From Aerococcaceae bacterium zg-252 (GTDB lineage: Bacteria > Bacillota > Bacilli > Lactobacillales > Aerococcaceae), in contig CP066204.1 of NCBI GenBank assembly GCA_016237705.1, forward strand, positions 434,001-498,000: 64,000 nucleotides of DNA, written 5' to 3'. Below, one piece after another: positions 1 through 10,944 of the stretch (position 1 is its first letter; every line of letters begins with the position of its first letter). Made by a program: the position numbers and the translations under genes. The notes under the pieces were generated by a model. It saw only the letters and a program-made list of their open reading frames with translations, made no database searches and had not been told where the DNA came from.

Positions 1-676
1 CATATTTAGTACCACTCGGCATTCCGTATTCACGCATACGATTTTCACGATGTAAATTTGCTACTTTATCAAATGTTGTCAGTCCAACGATTTTATTAGC
101 ATCAATTTCAAATAAGATATTAGGCACTTGATTTTCAGGTATCAAAGGTAAATTTGCGACTTTATAGCCGAGATTGCCTAAGTACATACTGAGTGGTGTT
201 TTGCTTGTGCGTGATATACCTAAAAGTACAATATCTGCTTCGATAAAGCCTTTTGGATCTTTACCGTCATCATACATCATACAAAATTCCATTGCTTTAA
301 CACGATTGAAGTATTCTTCTGATAAATCGTGTTGTGCTCCGATTTTATGAGTAGGTTCTAAGCCAGTTCGTCTTGCGATTTCTTCAGTCACCGGCTGGAT
401 TAAATTATAAAGGAAAATTTGATGTTCTCGACAAAATTCTTCGCTTAAATTTGAGAGTTCAGCATTAGCTAAAGTCAATAGCACCATACCATTGTTTGAT
501 TTTGCATCTTCTAGTACAGGTATTAAAGCATCTTTATTTGAAATAAATACAAATTTATGTAATACTGTATTTGCTGTGGGGAATTGCGCAAGTGCTGCTT
601 TGGCAAATTTTGTTGTAGTTTCACCAATCGAATCAGAAATAAGATAAATGTGAAGGGTAGTATCGATTGTCATCAT
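1..676 (-). CDS. PPDK/PEP synthase regulatory protein (partial, C-terminus cut by window edge)
   Basis: This is a DUF299-type bifunctional kinase/phosphorylase (the B. subtilis YqfL family), which switches pyruvate phosphate dikinase or PEP synthase on and off by threonine phosphorylation. The visible 225 residues start MMTIDTTLHIYLISDSIGET, the typical N-terminus of the family. They also contain the P-loop-like motif GISRTSKTPLS about 160-170 residues in, which binds the nucleotide. The start is one of two adjacent ATGs (676 or 673) behind AAGGAG. The reading frame is open to base 1, so the C-terminal part lies outside the window. It is divergent from the zur gene. The target dikinase is not in the window, so which of the two enzymes is controlled cannot be told. 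Confidence 0.9.
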   Translation of the reverse strand, partial: MMTIDTTLHIYLISDSIGETTTKFAKAALAQFPTANTVLHKFVFISNKDALIPVLEDAKSNNGMVLLTLANAELSNLSEEFCREHQIFLYNLIQPVTEEIARRTGLEPTHKIGAQHDLSEEYFNRVKAMEFCMMYDDGKDPKGFIEADIVLLGISRTSKTPLSMYLGNLGYKVANLPLIPENQVPNILFEIDANKIVGLTTFDKVANLHRENRMREYGMPSGTKY

Positions 677-735
677 AAAGCACTCCTTTTTGATTGATTT
701 CTTTTACTATACCATATAATGAAGGAGGATTGTAT

Positions 736-1215
736 ATGGAACATGAACATCACCACGCTCATTGTAGCCATCATTCAACAGAAAAACAAACACCAGCTGA
801 AGTAGTGGAGCAGTGCTTAAAAATATTGAAGAATGCGGGATTCAAGATGACCAAAAAACGTGAGGAAATTTTGATGTACTTTGCAGAGTCAGATCGGTAC
901 ATGAGTGCACAAGATATTCATCGCATGATGGCAGAAAAGTACCCTACCATGAGTTATAACACTACCTATCGCAATATTTATGATTTTGTAGAAAATGGAT
1001 TGCTTGAAGGAACAGAATATAATCATGAACAAATGTTTCGTATAAGTTGTGGCGAACAAAGTCATCACCACCATCACTTCATTTGTACTAGGTGTGGCAT
1101 TACGATTCCGTTAGATGCTTGTCCAATGGAACAAGTAACGACAGATTTATCAAAGGTCAAAATTGAATCACATCGTTTTGAAGTGTTTGGTAAATGTGAG
1201 AATTGTCAAATGTAA
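736..1215 (+). CDS. zur: Zur-type zinc uptake regulator (Fur family)
   Basis: A 159-residue Fur-family repressor. The N-terminus is His-rich (MEHEHHHAHCSHH). It is followed by a winged-helix DNA-binding domain (about residues 25-100, with TKKREEIL and SYNTTYRNIYDFVENGLLE) and a dimerisation/metal domain with HHHHHF, CTRC, CPM and a C-terminal CENC pair that form the structural zinc site. The SDRY, YNTTYRN, HHHHHFIC..CG and CPM pattern matches Zur of Bacillus better than PerR or Fur. It probably represses zinc uptake genes elsewhere on the chromosome when zinc is replete. The ATG at 736 is chosen because GAAGGAGG lies 7 bases upstream; an in-frame earlier start at 694 has no ribosome binding site. 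The long His/Cys-rich leader may add metal-binding capacity. Confidence 0.88.
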   Translation: MEHEHHHAHCSHHSTEKQTPAEVVEQCLKILKNAGFKMTKKREEILMYFAESDRYMSAQDIHRMMAEKYPTMSYNTTYRNIYDFVENGLLEGTEYNHEQMFRISCGEQSHHHHHFICTRCGITIPLDACPMEQVTTDLSKVKIESHRFEVFGKCENCQM

Positions 1216-1270
1216 TTTTTGTGGGAATGCTTACGGGTATTAAAAGTATTTAGGTAAACAGTCATACTAA

Positions 1271-1295
1271 GCCACTTCATAGGGAGTGGTTTTTT
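1271..1295 (+). terminator. Rho-independent terminator after zur
   Basis: The hairpin pairs CCACT with AGTGG around a short loop, followed directly by six T. It lies about 55 bases after the zur stop codon. Confidence 0.8.
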
Positions 1296-1360
1296 ATTTC
1301 GAAATATCGGTATTTTGTCAGTCAAAGTCGTTGGAAAAGCTAGAGTTCTGTCAGTTGTTT

Positions 1361-1369
1361 TGATATAAT
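1361..1369 (+). promoter_or_regulatory. Possible extended -10 promoter for the DivIVA-like gene
   Basis: TGATATAAT is an extended -10 (TGnTATAAT) in the gap after the zur terminator, about 130 bases before the next start codon. No convincing -35 was seen. Confidence 0.45.
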
Positions 1370-1500
1370 TAAAAGTAAAATAGTAGCAATATGAATAATA
1401 TTCTAGTGAGTGATTCGATTGTAAGGAAAAGGCTAATTTATCAAATGGCGAGTAATGTTAATGTGTAGATTAAGTATGGGAAAATAAGGAGGTAGCACCA

Positions 1501-2130
1501 ATGGGGAGTGCAGAACAATTAAGAAAAACATTGTTTTTTGGTTATTCACGAGCTTCTGTGGAGGAGAAAATTCAGCAGATGCATCGAGAACAAAAAATGT
1601 TGAAAGATACGGTCAAAAATCAAGAAGAAACAATCAATGATTTAAAAGAACGTTTAGCACGTTTTGAAAGTAAAGAATTGTTGATTTCAGAAGTAATTGT
1701 TGAAGCAAAAGATTTAGCAAAAAATGTGATTAAAGATGCACATGCTGAGGCGTCAGACATTCGAAGTTCAACGGAAGAAGTAGTAACGAATCGTCTTTCT
1801 AATTTTGAATTATCCATGGCAGAGCTAGAAGCTATTAAACGAGAAATCGTACTCCAAGAAAGTTACTTAAAAGGGGAGTTGAAATCCGTTTTACAAAAGC
1901 ACATGGACTTCTTGGAAACAATTGATTTATCTACTTTTGGAAAAATTAAAGAAGAACTTGATAGAAGTATGGATTTGGCAAAAACTGTCAAAGAAGAAAT
2001 TCAACAAACCGAAACGGAAAAGCAAGAAAATAATAATCGCAAAATTATTGACCTTATTCCCAAGAGTAAAGTAGTTGAAGTAGAAGTGGACGAGATTCCC
2101 ACTTATAATTTTGAGCAATTGAGGTTTTAA
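1501..2130 (+). CDS. DivIVA-like coiled-coil protein
   Basis: A 209-residue, highly charged protein. The N-terminal FFGYSRASVEEKI resembles the short DivIVA/GpsB-type membrane-targeting segment. A long predicted coiled coil (about residues 20-185, rich in E, K, Q and L) and a short non-coiled tail (EIPTYNFEQLRF) follow. There is no signal peptide or membrane segment. By family resemblance it is a cell-pole or division-site scaffold, but its specific role is not shown by the sequence. The start is fixed by AAGGAGG about 8 bases upstream. The next gene follows after an R-element copy and may be co-transcribed. A generic coiled-coil protein is the alternative. Confidence 0.6.
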   Translation: MGSAEQLRKTLFFGYSRASVEEKIQQMHREQKMLKDTVKNQEETINDLKERLARFESKELLISEVIVEAKDLAKNVIKDAHAEASDIRSSTEEVVTNRLSNFELSMAELEAIKREIVLQESYLKGELKSVLQKHMDFLETIDLSTFGKIKEELDRSMDLAKTVKEEIQQTETEKQENNNRKIIDLIPKSKVVEVEVDEIPTYNFEQLRF

Positions 2131-2131
2131 G

Positions 2132-2204
2132 TAGTGTGTATAGAGCGCCAGTGAGCGAAATGAATTAGTAAAAGAAGTCATTTCAGTTAATGGGAGCTAG
2201 AATA
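2132..2204 (+). repeat. R-element copy 1 (shortened)
   Basis: This copy starts TAGTGTG and ends GCTAGAATA, as other copies do. The second helix is intact: GAAATGA (2157-2163) pairs with TCATTTC (2178-2184). The inner helices are replaced by a short loop. The element runs straight into the AAGGAGG of the next gene. Arms and ends match copy 5 (20601-20715). Confidence 0.75.
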
Positions 2205-2217
2205 AGGAGGGACGTTA

Positions 2218-2643
2218 ATGGATTCTATTAATAAGGCATTTAATGAATTGTTGCTTGAACGGTCATTTCCACTGAAACAAGAGAATATAACTGGTGGAAT
2301 TATGTATAAAGGACAAATGGATTTTGGTACAAAGACGGTTCCTTTTGCCATTTCTTTGATATCCGAACAAGATCAAGGGATTGCCCAACTTGCCTTTTAT
2401 TCTATCGCACAGTGTATATCCGAAGACCAACGAATAAAATGGCTTCATTTTATCAATGAATGGAACGACATATATGGTACTGGTTATTATCTATGTTTAG
2501 GTCGAGATAATCAAGTTTATATGCGTTATGTTTTATCCGTGTCGGAGCAGTCGGTAGAACAGATTTTTCGAGGGGTTATTTTAGGAAGCACTCTTGTTAA
2601 GCAGGTTGTCACTGAGATTGAGATACAATTTAGTGAGAATTAA
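2218..2643 (+). CDS. YbjN-like domain protein
   Basis: A 141-residue soluble protein with alternating strands and helices and the feel of the YbjN / type III secretion chaperone-like fold (for example LHFINEWNDIYGTGYYLCLGR in the middle and a C-terminal helix). Such proteins are thought to act as small chaperones or regulatory binding proteins, but no biochemical function can be read from the sequence. There is no signal peptide or membrane segment. The ATG follows AAGGAGGG by about 7 bases. It lies after the DivIVA-like gene with an R-element between them, so the two may form one transcription unit. The assignment to the fold rests on overall pattern, not on a catalytic motif. Confidence 0.55.
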   Translation: MDSINKAFNELLLERSFPLKQENITGGIMYKGQMDFGTKTVPFAISLISEQDQGIAQLAFYSIAQCISEDQRIKWLHFINEWNDIYGTGYYLCLGRDNQVYMRYVLSVSEQSVEQIFRGVILGSTLVKQVVTEIEIQFSEN

Positions 2644-2688
2644 ACGGTTTAAAAATGAAAAAAGTGAGAAAAATTTTTTCAATAAGAG

Positions 2689-2716
2689 TTGTAAAGTTTA
2701 CAAGATTTGCTATAAT
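2689..2716 (+). promoter_or_regulatory. rpsU promoter
   Basis: TTGTAA (2689-2694) and TATAAT (2711-2716) are spaced by 16 bases. A TG one base before the -10 makes an extended -10. It lies about 70 bases before the rpsU start. Confidence 0.8.
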
Positions 2717-2784
2717 AAAACAAGGACTGATTTAGATGAATATCTAATAGAAGGTTACTAACAAGTTGGAGGGAGGGGAATCAT

Positions 2785-2958
2785 ATGTCAAAAACAGTAG
2801 TTCGTGATAACGAATCATTGGATGACGCTCTTCGTCGCTTCAAACGTAACGTTTCTAAAACAGGTACTTTAAGAGAAGCTCGTAAACGCGAGTTTTACGA
2901 GAAACCATCTGTAAAACGTAAGAAAAAATCAGAAGCAGCTCGTAAGCGTAAGTTCTAG
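2785..2958 (+). CDS. rpsU: 30S ribosomal protein S21
   Basis: A 57-residue protein beginning [19 protein letters not shown], with a very basic C-terminal half ([14 protein letters not shown]). This is the full length and sequence pattern of bacterial S21, a small-subunit protein near the anti-Shine-Dalgarno region of 16S rRNA that helps translation initiation. GGAGGGAGGGG lies just upstream of the ATG. It has its own strong promoter and terminator, so it is probably monocistronic. The identification is secure. Confidence 0.97.
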   Translation: MSKTVVRDNESLDDALRRFKRNVSKTGTLREARKREFYEKPSVKRKKKSEAARKRKF

Positions 2959-3010
2959 AAAACGTATTGAGCGATAAGCCAAGACAAATTAAAGTTTTAA
3001 ACTTTGCAAA

Positions 3011-3047
3011 AAAACCATTATCCTTTGTTGGATAGTGGTTTTTTTGT
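3011..3047 (+). terminator. Rho-independent terminator after rpsU
   Basis: AACCATTATCC pairs with GGATAGTGGTT (one G-U pair), followed by seven T, about 50 bases after the rpsU stop. Confidence 0.85.
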
Positions 3048-4704
<1,657 letters not shown>

Positions 4705-4705
<1 letters not shown>

Positions 4706-5682
4706 TGGCTCAATTAACGATGATCCAAGCGATTACTCAAGCAATCGCAACAGAATTACGTAATGACAACCGTACATTAGTTTTCGGTGAAGACGTTGGT
4801 AAAAACGGTGGGGTATTCCGTGCAACAGAAGGTTTGCAAGATGAATTCGGTGAAGAACGTGTATTCAACACTCCTTTAGCAGAATCAGGTATCGGTGGTT
4901 TAGCTGTTGGTTTAGCATTAACAGGTTACCGTCCAATTCCAGAAATTCAATTCTTAGGTTTCGTATTTGAAGTAATGGACTCTGTAGTAGCACAAGCTGC
5001 TCGTTACCGTTACCGTATGGGTGGAACACGTAATATGCCAATTACATTCCGTGCACCTTTCGGTGGTGGGGTACATACACCAGAATTACATGCTGATAAC
5101 TTAGAAGGTTTATTAGCACAATCACCTGGTATTAAAGTAGTTATTCCTTCAGGGCCATACGATGCGAAAGGTTTATTAATTTCTGCAATTCGTGATAATG
5201 ACCCAGTATTCTTCTTAGAACATATGAAATTATACCGTTCATTCCGTGAAGAAGTCCCTGAAAAAGAATATACTATTCCTTTAGGAAAAGCTAATGTTGT
5301 TAAAGAAGGTACAGACGTATCAGTAATCACTTATGGTGCAATGGTTCGTGAAGCGATTAAAGCAGCTGAAACATTAGAAAAAGAAGGTATTTCAGTAGAA
5401 ATCGTTGACTTACGTACAGTTCAACCATTAGATATTGAAACAATCTTAGCAACAGTTAAGAAAACAAATCGTGTAGTAGTTGTTCAAGAAGCACAACGTC
5501 AATCAGGTGTTGGTGCACGTGTTATGGCTGAAATTTCTGAACGTGCTATCTTAGACTTAGAAGCACCAATCGGATTTGTTGCAGCTCCTGATACAATCTT
5601 CCCATTTGGTCAAGCTGAAAAAGATTGGTTACCAAATGCGACAGATATTGAAGCTCAAGTACGTGAAACTTACGCATTCTAA
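4705..5682 (+). CDS. pdhB: Pyruvate dehydrogenase E1 component, beta subunit
   Basis: A 325-residue transketolase-like subunit of the E1 heterotetramer. Seen in sequence are the N-terminal [18 protein letters not shown], the ThDP-contacting [17 protein letters not shown] and the C-terminal [21 protein letters not shown]. The length is standard. Translation is probably coupled to pdhA, since the two overlap by one base and AAGGAG sits inside the end of pdhA. A 232-base gap with a hairpin and an R-element follows, which could set the E1-to-E2 ratio. Confidence 0.97.
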
Positions 5683-5698
5683 TTTAGTAATATAATAT

Positions 5699-5757
5699 TT
5701 GACTTGGGTAGTGGTGGCAACTTTATTAATAGGGGTGTCATGACTGCCCTAGGTCAA
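5699..5757 (+). promoter_or_regulatory. Hairpin between pdhB and pdhC
   Basis: TTGAC (5699-5703) pairs with GTCAA (5753-5757), and GGGTAGT with ACTGCCC just inside. The loop is about 30 bases. There is no T-run, so it is not a standard terminator. It may be a processing or stability site within the operon transcript. Confidence 0.5.
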
Positions 5758-5803
5758 GTAGAATGTTTGTGTAAATAAAGAAAAGCAAATAAAAAATGAT
5801 ATA

Positions 5804-5900
5804 CATAGTGTGAGCGAGGGTTTCGGGTTTGAATCACTGGAGAAAAACTTTCCAAGTATTTTGTGAAGTGAATGTCAAGCCAACCTAAACAAACTAGAAA
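5804..5900 (+). repeat. R-element copy 2, between pdhB and pdhC
   Basis: This copy begins CATAGTGTGAGCGAGG and carries GAATCACTGGAG and GTGAAGTG. GGTTTGA (5826-5832) pairs with TCAAGCC (5875-5881) with one G-U pair, where other copies have GGCTTGA. It ends ACTAGAAA, directly before the AAGGAG of pdhC. The inner GTGCG-type hairpin is missing. Confidence 0.85.
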
Positions 5901-5914
5901 AGGAGATATAAATC

Positions 5915-7528
5915 ATGGCATTTTTATTTAAATTACCTGAGCTTGGCGAAGGAATTGTAGAAGGCGAAGTAGCATCATGGCCAGTAAAAGAGGGCGATGA
6001 GATTAAAGAAGACGATGTCTTAGTTGAAATTCAAAATGATAAATCAGTTGAATCAATTCCATCACCAGTTTCTGGGAAAATCTTAAAAATTCATGTTCCA
6101 GAGGGAACAGTAGCAGTTGTAGGTGATGTTTTAGTTGAAATTGATGCACCAGGACACGAGTCAGCATCAGAAGCAGCTGCACCAGCCGCAGCTCCTGCAC
6201 CAGTTGCAACTGAATCTGCACCAGCAGCGGCAGCAGGTGTTTTCCAATTCAAATTACCTGAATTAGGTGAAGGAATTGTAGAAGGTGAAGTAGCATCATG
6301 GCCAGTAAAAGAGGGCGATGAAATTAAAGAAGACGATGTTTTAGTTGAAATTCAAAATGATAAATCAGTTGAATCAATTCCGTCACCAGTTTCTGGTAAA
6401 ATTACTAAAATTGTGGTTCCAGAAGGAACAGTAGCAGTTGTAGGTGATGTATTGGTTGAAATCGCAGTAGAGGGACATGTTGCGGCTCCAGCAGCATCAA
6501 CACCAGCAGCTCCAGTAGCGGCACCGACAGCAGCACCAGTTGCAAGCAAACCAGTTGAAGCAGCTGATCCAAATCGTCGTGTATTAGCAATGCCATCTGT
6601 TCGTAAATTAGCACGTGATAAAGGTATTGATATTTCATTAGTGGTAGGTACAGGTTCAAATGGTCGTGTAACAAAAGCTGATATTGAAAACTTCAATGGT
6701 TCAGCACCAGTTGAAGCAGCAGCATCTGCTCCAGCTCAAGCGGCAGCACCAGTAGCGACACCAGCAGCACCAGTTGCTAAAGCAAGTGCAGCACCGGCAG
6801 CACCATACAAATCAGCAGCTCCTGAAGCTGAAGTTCGTGAACCAATGAGTGGTATGCGTAAAGCAATTGCAAAAGCAATGGTTAACTCTAAACATACTGC
6901 ACCTCACGTAACACACTTTGATGAAGTTGAAGTATCCGCTTTATGGGATCACCGTAAGAAATTTAAAGATATTGCAGCAGGACGCAATACTAAATTAACA
7001 TTCTTACCATATGCAGTAAAAGCATTAGTTGCGACATTGAAGAAATTCCCAATCTTAAATGCGTCAATTGACGATGCTACAAGCGAAATCGTATTTAAAA
7101 ACTACTTCCATATCGGTATCGCAACTGATACAGACCGTGGTTTATATGTACCAGTAATTCGTGATGCTAATACTAAATCAATGTTTGATATTGCAGATGA
7201 AATTACTGAATTAGCTGAAAAAGCACATGCTGGTAAATTAGCAGCTAACGAAATGGGTAATGCATCAACAACAATCTCAAATATCGGTTCAGCTGGTGGT
7301 AAATGGTTTACACCAATTATCAATCACCCAGAAGTAGCTATTTTAGGATTTGGTTCAATTGTTCAACAACCAATTGTTAACGAAGAAGGCGAGTTAGCTG
7401 TAGGTCGTGTTATTAAATTATCATTGAGTTATGATCACCGTATTGTTGACGGCGCTACTGCTCAAAAAGCGATGAATGAATTCAAACGTTTATTGGCAAA
7501 CCCAGAATTATTATTAATGGAAGGTTAA
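5915..7528 (+). CDS. pdhC: Pyruvate dehydrogenase E2, dihydrolipoyl acetyltransferase with two lipoyl domains
   Basis: A 537-residue core of the complex that transfers acetyl groups to CoA. The order is lipoyl domain 1 (residues 1-80, lipoyl Lys43 in QNDKSVE), an Ala/Pro linker, lipoyl domain 2 (109-188, Lys150), a second linker, the peripheral subunit-binding domain (about 223-260, [17 protein letters not shown]) and the catalytic domain (about 305-537) with DHRIVDG around His508. The two lipoyl domains are nearly identical in protein and DNA, offset by 321 bases, so they arose by recent duplication or gene conversion. AAGGAG precedes the ATG. Many relatives have only one lipoyl domain. Confidence 0.97.
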   Translation: MAFLFKLPELGEGIVEGEVASWPVKEGDEIKEDDVLVEIQNDKSVESIPSPVSGKILKIHVPEGTVAVVGDVLVEIDAPGHESASEAAAPAAAPAPVATESAPAAAAGVFQFKLPELGEGIVEGEVASWPVKEGDEIKEDDVLVEIQNDKSVESIPSPVSGKITKIVVPEGTVAVVGDVLVEIAVEGHVAAPAASTPAAPVAAPTAAPVASKPVEAADPNRRVLAMPSVRKLARDKGIDISLVVGTGSNGRVTKADIENFNGSAPVEAAASAPAQAAAPVATPAAPVAKASAAPAAPYKSAAPEAEVREPMSGMRKAIAKAMVNSKHTAPHVTHFDEVEVSALWDHRKKFKDIAAGRNTKLTFLPYAVKALVATLKKFPILNASIDDATSEIVFKNYFHIGIATDTDRGLYVPVIRDANTKSMFDIADEITELAEKAHAGKLAANEMGNASTTISNIGSAGGKWFTPIINHPEVAILGFGSIVQQPIVNEEGELAVGRVIKLSLSYDHRIVDGATAQKAMNEFKRLLANPELLLMEG

Positions 7529-7538
7529 GGTGTAGAAT

Positions 7539-8945
7539 ATGGTAGTTGGAGATTTTGCAATTGAACTAGATACAGTCGTAATCGGTTCAGGACCTGGAGG
7601 ATACGTTGCAGCGATTCGTGCAGCACAATTAGGTCAAAAAGTATCAATCATCGAAAAAGAATATATCGGTGGAACATGTTTAAACGTTGGATGTATTCCA
7701 TCTAAAGCGTTAATTAGTGCAGGTCATACCTATCATAACGCTAAACATGGTGACCATTTTGGTGTTCATGCTAAAGATATTACAGTTGATTTCAAACGTA
7801 CTCAAGAGTGGAAAGACAAAGAAGTTGTTGGTAAATTAACTGGCGGTATCCGTATGTTATTGAAAAAAAATAAAGTGGAAATCATTGAAGGAGAAGCATT
7901 CTTCGTAGATGACCATACATTACGTGTTGTGACAGAAGATTCTGCTCAAACATATTCATTTAACAATGCGATTGTTGCAACAGGTAGCCGTCCAATCGAA
8001 ATCAAAGGATTCAAATATAGCGAACGTGTGATTGATTCAACAGGTGCGTTAGCATTAAAAGAAATTCCAAAAGAAATGGTTGTAATCGGTGGTGGATACA
8101 TCGGTAGTGAGTTGGCAGGTGCTTTTGCTAACTTCGGTACTAAGATTACAATTTTAGAAGGTTCTAACCAAATTATCCCAACATTCGAAAAAGATATGGT
8201 GGCATTGGTTGAAGCTGACTTCAAGAAAAAAGGTGTTGACATTGTAACAAATGCAATGGCATTAAATTCAGAAGTAGTTGGCGACCGTGTGAAAGTAACT
8301 TATGAAGTAGGTGGTAGTCAACATACTATCGAAGCGGATTACTGTTTAGTAACAGTAGGACGTCGTCCAAATACTGATAACTGTGGTTTAGAAGTTGCAG
8401 GTGTAGTAGTTGGTGAACGCGGATTAATCAATGTTGACAAACAAGGTCGTACAAATAAAGATAATATCTTTGCAATTGGGGATGCTGTTCCAGGAGCTGC
8501 ATTAGCGCATAAAGCAAGCTATGAAGCGAAAGTTGCTGCAGAAGCAATCAGTGGTAAACCAAGTACAATTGATTATGTTGCTATGCCAGCAGTATGTTTT
8601 ACTGACCCTGAATTAGCCTCAGTTGGTTACACAGTTGAACAAGCTAAAGAAGCTGGTTTAGATGTTAAAGCGTCTAAATTCCCATTAGGTGGAAATGGTC
8701 GTGCATTATCATTAAATGCTACAAACGGCTTTGTACGTTTAGTAACTACAAAAGAAGATAATGTTATTGTTGGAGCACAAGTTGCTGGTGCGAACGCATC
8801 TGACTTAATCGCTGAATTAACATTAGCTGTTGAAGGTGGATTAAATGCTGAAGACATCGCCTTAACAATTCACTCTCATCCATCATTAGCTGAAACAGTA
8901 ATGGATGCAGCTGAATTAGCATTAGGACACCCAATTCATATTTAA
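7539..8945 (+). CDS. pdhD: Dihydrolipoamide dehydrogenase (E3)
   Basis: A 468-residue FAD flavoprotein that reoxidises dihydrolipoyl groups of E2 with NAD. It has the N-terminal FAD motif [12 protein letters not shown], the redox disulphide [13 protein letters not shown], the NAD motif [12 protein letters not shown], and a C-terminal [14 protein letters not shown] holding the catalytic His-Glu pair. The start [16 protein letters not shown] matches the usual Bacillus start, although the ribosome binding site (AAGGTG) is weak. It lies only 10 bases after pdhC, so translational coupling is likely. It may also serve other 2-oxoacid dehydrogenases if present. Confidence 0.97.
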   Translation: MVVGDFAIELDTVVIGSGPGGYVAAIRAAQLGQKVSIIEKEYIGGTCLNVGCIPSKALISAGHTYHNAKHGDHFGVHAKDITVDFKRTQEWKDKEVVGKLTGGIRMLLKKNKVEIIEGEAFFVDDHTLRVVTEDSAQTYSFNNAIVATGSRPIEIKGFKYSERVIDSTGALALKEIPKEMVVIGGGYIGSELAGAFANFGTKITILEGSNQIIPTFEKDMVALVEADFKKKGVDIVTNAMALNSEVVGDRVKVTYEVGGSQHTIEADYCLVTVGRRPNTDNCGLEVAGVVVGERGLINVDKQGRTNKDNIFAIGDAVPGAALAHKASYEAKVAAEAISGKPSTIDYVAMPAVCFTDPELASVGYTVEQAKEAGLDVKASKFPLGGNGRALSLNATNGFVRLVTTKEDNVIVGAQVAGANASDLIAELTLAVEGGLNAEDIALTIHSHPSLAETVMDAAELALGHPIHI

Positions 8946-8950
8946 TAATA

Positions 8951-9053
8951 TAGTGTGACAATGAGCGTTTTGAAATGAATCACTGGAGCAGAGAACGCAG
9001 AAGTGCGTAAGCACTTCAAGAGCTATGCGAAGTGGACGTCACTTTAGCTCATG
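8951..9053 (+). repeat. R-element copy 3, after pdhD
   Basis: This copy starts TAGTGTGACA and contains GAAATGAATCACTGGAG and GAAGTGGACGTCA. The outer helix pairs ATGAGC (8961-8966) with GCTCAT (9047-9052). The next, GAAATGA with TCACTTT, has one mismatch and one G-U. The apical hairpin pairs AAGTGC with GCACTT. The usual GAACCAGAATA end is missing. It lies between the pdhD stop and the operon terminator. Confidence 0.85.
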
Positions 9054-9063
9054 AAATCAAAAT

Positions 9064-9098
9064 CAAAGTTGATAGGGGAAACTCTGTCAACTTTTTTT
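9064..9098 (+). terminator. Terminator of the pdh operon
   Basis: AAAGTTGATAGGG pairs with CTCTGTCAACTTT around GAAA, with G-U pairs, followed by a T-run. It directly follows R-element copy 3. Confidence 0.85.
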
Positions 9099-9273
9099 GT
9101 GGGAAAAGGTAGTTTTCAATAAAAGAAGTCATATTTGGTAGTAGCATTTATACGCTGAAATAGGCTATAATAAGAACATGTGAATTCTACAAAAGATATT
9201 TCTTAACATGAAGTGAGCATTTGAAAAGATTTAGTTTTGCTTACAAAAAAATTGAGAAAAGGAGACCATAGTA

Positions 9274-9852
9274 TTGGCACAATTCTTTTTTAAATATGGC
9301 GCAATGAATAGTGGCAAATCACTTGAAATTATTAAAGTAGCGCACAACTATGAGGAACAAAATAAACCAGTTGAAATCTTTACGAGTGCATTGGATAATC
9401 GTACTTCTGTGGGAACGGTAGCAAGTCGAACTGGTTATCAGCGGCAAGCGATTCCGATTACTGATGATATGGATTTATTTGAAACTATTAAAGCGATGGG
9501 ACGTCGTTACTGTATTTTAATTGATGAGGCACAGTTTTTAAAAAAAGCACAAATTTTACAGTTGGCACGTGTTGTAGATGAATTAAATATTCCTGTCATG
9601 GCTTTTGGTTTAAAAAATGATTTCACGAATGAGCTGTTTGAAGGTTCTAAATATTTATTATTATATGCAGATAAGATTGAAGAAATTAAAACAATTTGTT
9701 GGTTTTGTGATAAAAAGGCGAGTATGAATATGCGTATGGTGGACGGCAAACCGGTTTATGAAGGTGAACAAATCCAAATTGGTGGTAATGAGTCTTATTT
9801 ACCAGTATGTCGTAGATGTTATCATAATCCGAATAGAATCGATAATCATTGA
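9274..9852 (+). CDS. tdk: Thymidine kinase
   Basis: A 192-residue type II thymidine kinase of the pyrimidine salvage pathway. It shows the P-loop GAMNSGKS (residues 9-16), the Walker B-like LIDEAQFL, and a zinc-binding lid formed by CWFC and CRRC near the C-terminus. The start is TTG at 9274, supported by AAAAGGAG 8-10 bases upstream; translation from it gives the normal MAQFFFKYG start. prfA follows after 12 bases. TATAAT at 9166-9171 could be the -10 of the operon promoter but has no clear -35. Confidence 0.96.
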   Translation: MAQFFFKYGAMNSGKSLEIIKVAHNYEEQNKPVEIFTSALDNRTSVGTVASRTGYQRQAIPITDDMDLFETIKAMGRRYCILIDEAQFLKKAQILQLARVVDELNIPVMAFGLKNDFTNELFEGSKYLLLYADKIEEIKTICWFCDKKASMNMRMVDGKPVYEGEQIQIGGNESYLPVCRRCYHNPNRIDNH

Positions 9853-9864
9853 GAGGAGACTATC

Positions 9865-10944
9865 ATGTTTGAACAATTAGATACATTAATCTTTCGTTTT
9901 GAAGAGGTACACGAATTATTAAGTGACCCTGCAGTCATTGCAGATACGAAACGTTTACGTGACTTAACGATTGAAGAGAGTGATTTAAGACCGAAAGTAG
10001 AGAAAATTCGCCGTTATAAGCAAGTGGAACAAGAAATTGTTGATACTGAAGAAATGCTTGGAGAAGGTTTAGATGCTGAAATGGCTGAAATGGCAAAACT
10101 TGAATTGTCTGAGTTGAAATCTGAAAAAGAATCTCTACAAGAAGCGATTCGTGTCATGATGTTGCCAGAAGACCCAAATGACGGCAAAAATATTATTATG
10201 GAAATTCGTGGTGCAGCAGGTGGTGATGAGGCACAGTTATTTGCTGGTGACTTATTAAATATGTATACTCGTTATGCCGATAGTCAAGGCTGGAAAGTGG
10301 AAGTCCTAGATGCGAACATAACAGGTATTGGTGGTTATAAAGAAGTATCGTTAATGATTACTGGTCATAAAGTGTATAGTAAGTTAAAATTTGAAAATGG
10401 TTCGCATCGTGTGCAACGTGTACCGGAAACTGAATCACAAGGTCGTGTTCATACTTCAACTGCAACGGTCGTAGTAATGCCTGAAGCAGAAGAAATTGAA
10501 TTTGAATTAAATGACAATGATATTCGTGTGGATATTTACCATGCATCAGGTGCCGGTGGTCAGCACGTTAACAAGACAGCGTCTGCAGTTCGTTTAACGC
10601 ATATTCCGACGAATACAGTGGTTGCAATGCAAGATGAGCGTTCGCAATTAAAAAACCGTGAAAAAGCGATGAAAGTATTGCGTGCTCGTGTTTATGATAA
10701 AATTCAATCCGAAGCACAAGCAGAATTTGATTCGGCACGTAAGTTAGCTGTGGGAACAGGGGACCGTTCAGAACGTATTCGTACCTATAATTTCCCTCAA
10801 AATCGTGTGACGGATCATCGTATTGGTTTAACAATTCAACAATTAGATGTTATTTTAAGTGGTAAATTAGATGAAATTATTGACGGTTTAGTCATGTTTG
10901 ATCAAACACAAAAATTGGAGGAGCTCAATGCGCCTAAACTCTAA
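9865..10944 (+). CDS. prfA: Peptide chain release factor 1
   Basis: A 359-residue class I release factor recognising UAA and UAG. It shows the GGQ motif at residues 231-233 ([14 protein letters not shown]), which triggers peptidyl-tRNA hydrolysis, and the RF1-type codon-reading segment [14 protein letters not shown] (the PxT tripeptide at 187-189). The Gln of GGQ is the substrate of the methyltransferase encoded by the next gene, prmC, which overlaps its 3' end by 17 bases. The start follows GAGAGGAG. Confidence 0.98.
   Translation: MFEQLDTLIFRFEEVHELLSDPAVIADTKRLRDLTIEESDLRPKVEKIRRYKQVEQEIVDTEEMLGEGLDAEMAEMAKLELSELKSEKESLQEAIRVMMLPEDPNDGKNIIMEIRGAAGGDEAQLFAGDLLNMYTRYADSQGWKVEVLDANITGIGGYKEVSLMITGHKVYSKLKFENGSHRVQRVPETESQGRVHTSTATVVVMPEAEEIEFELNDNDIRVDIYHASGAGGQHVNKTASAVRLTHIPTNTVVAMQDERSQLKNREKAMKVLRARVYDKIQSEAQAEFDSARKLAVGTGDRSERIRTYNFPQNRVTDHRIGLTIQQLDVILSGKLDEIIDGLVMFDQTQKLEELNAPKL

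Noticed and set aside
715-720. TATAAT just upstream of zur as its -10
   Set aside because: The start of transcription would fall inside the ribosome binding site, leaving almost no leader; no suitable -35 at 17 bases.
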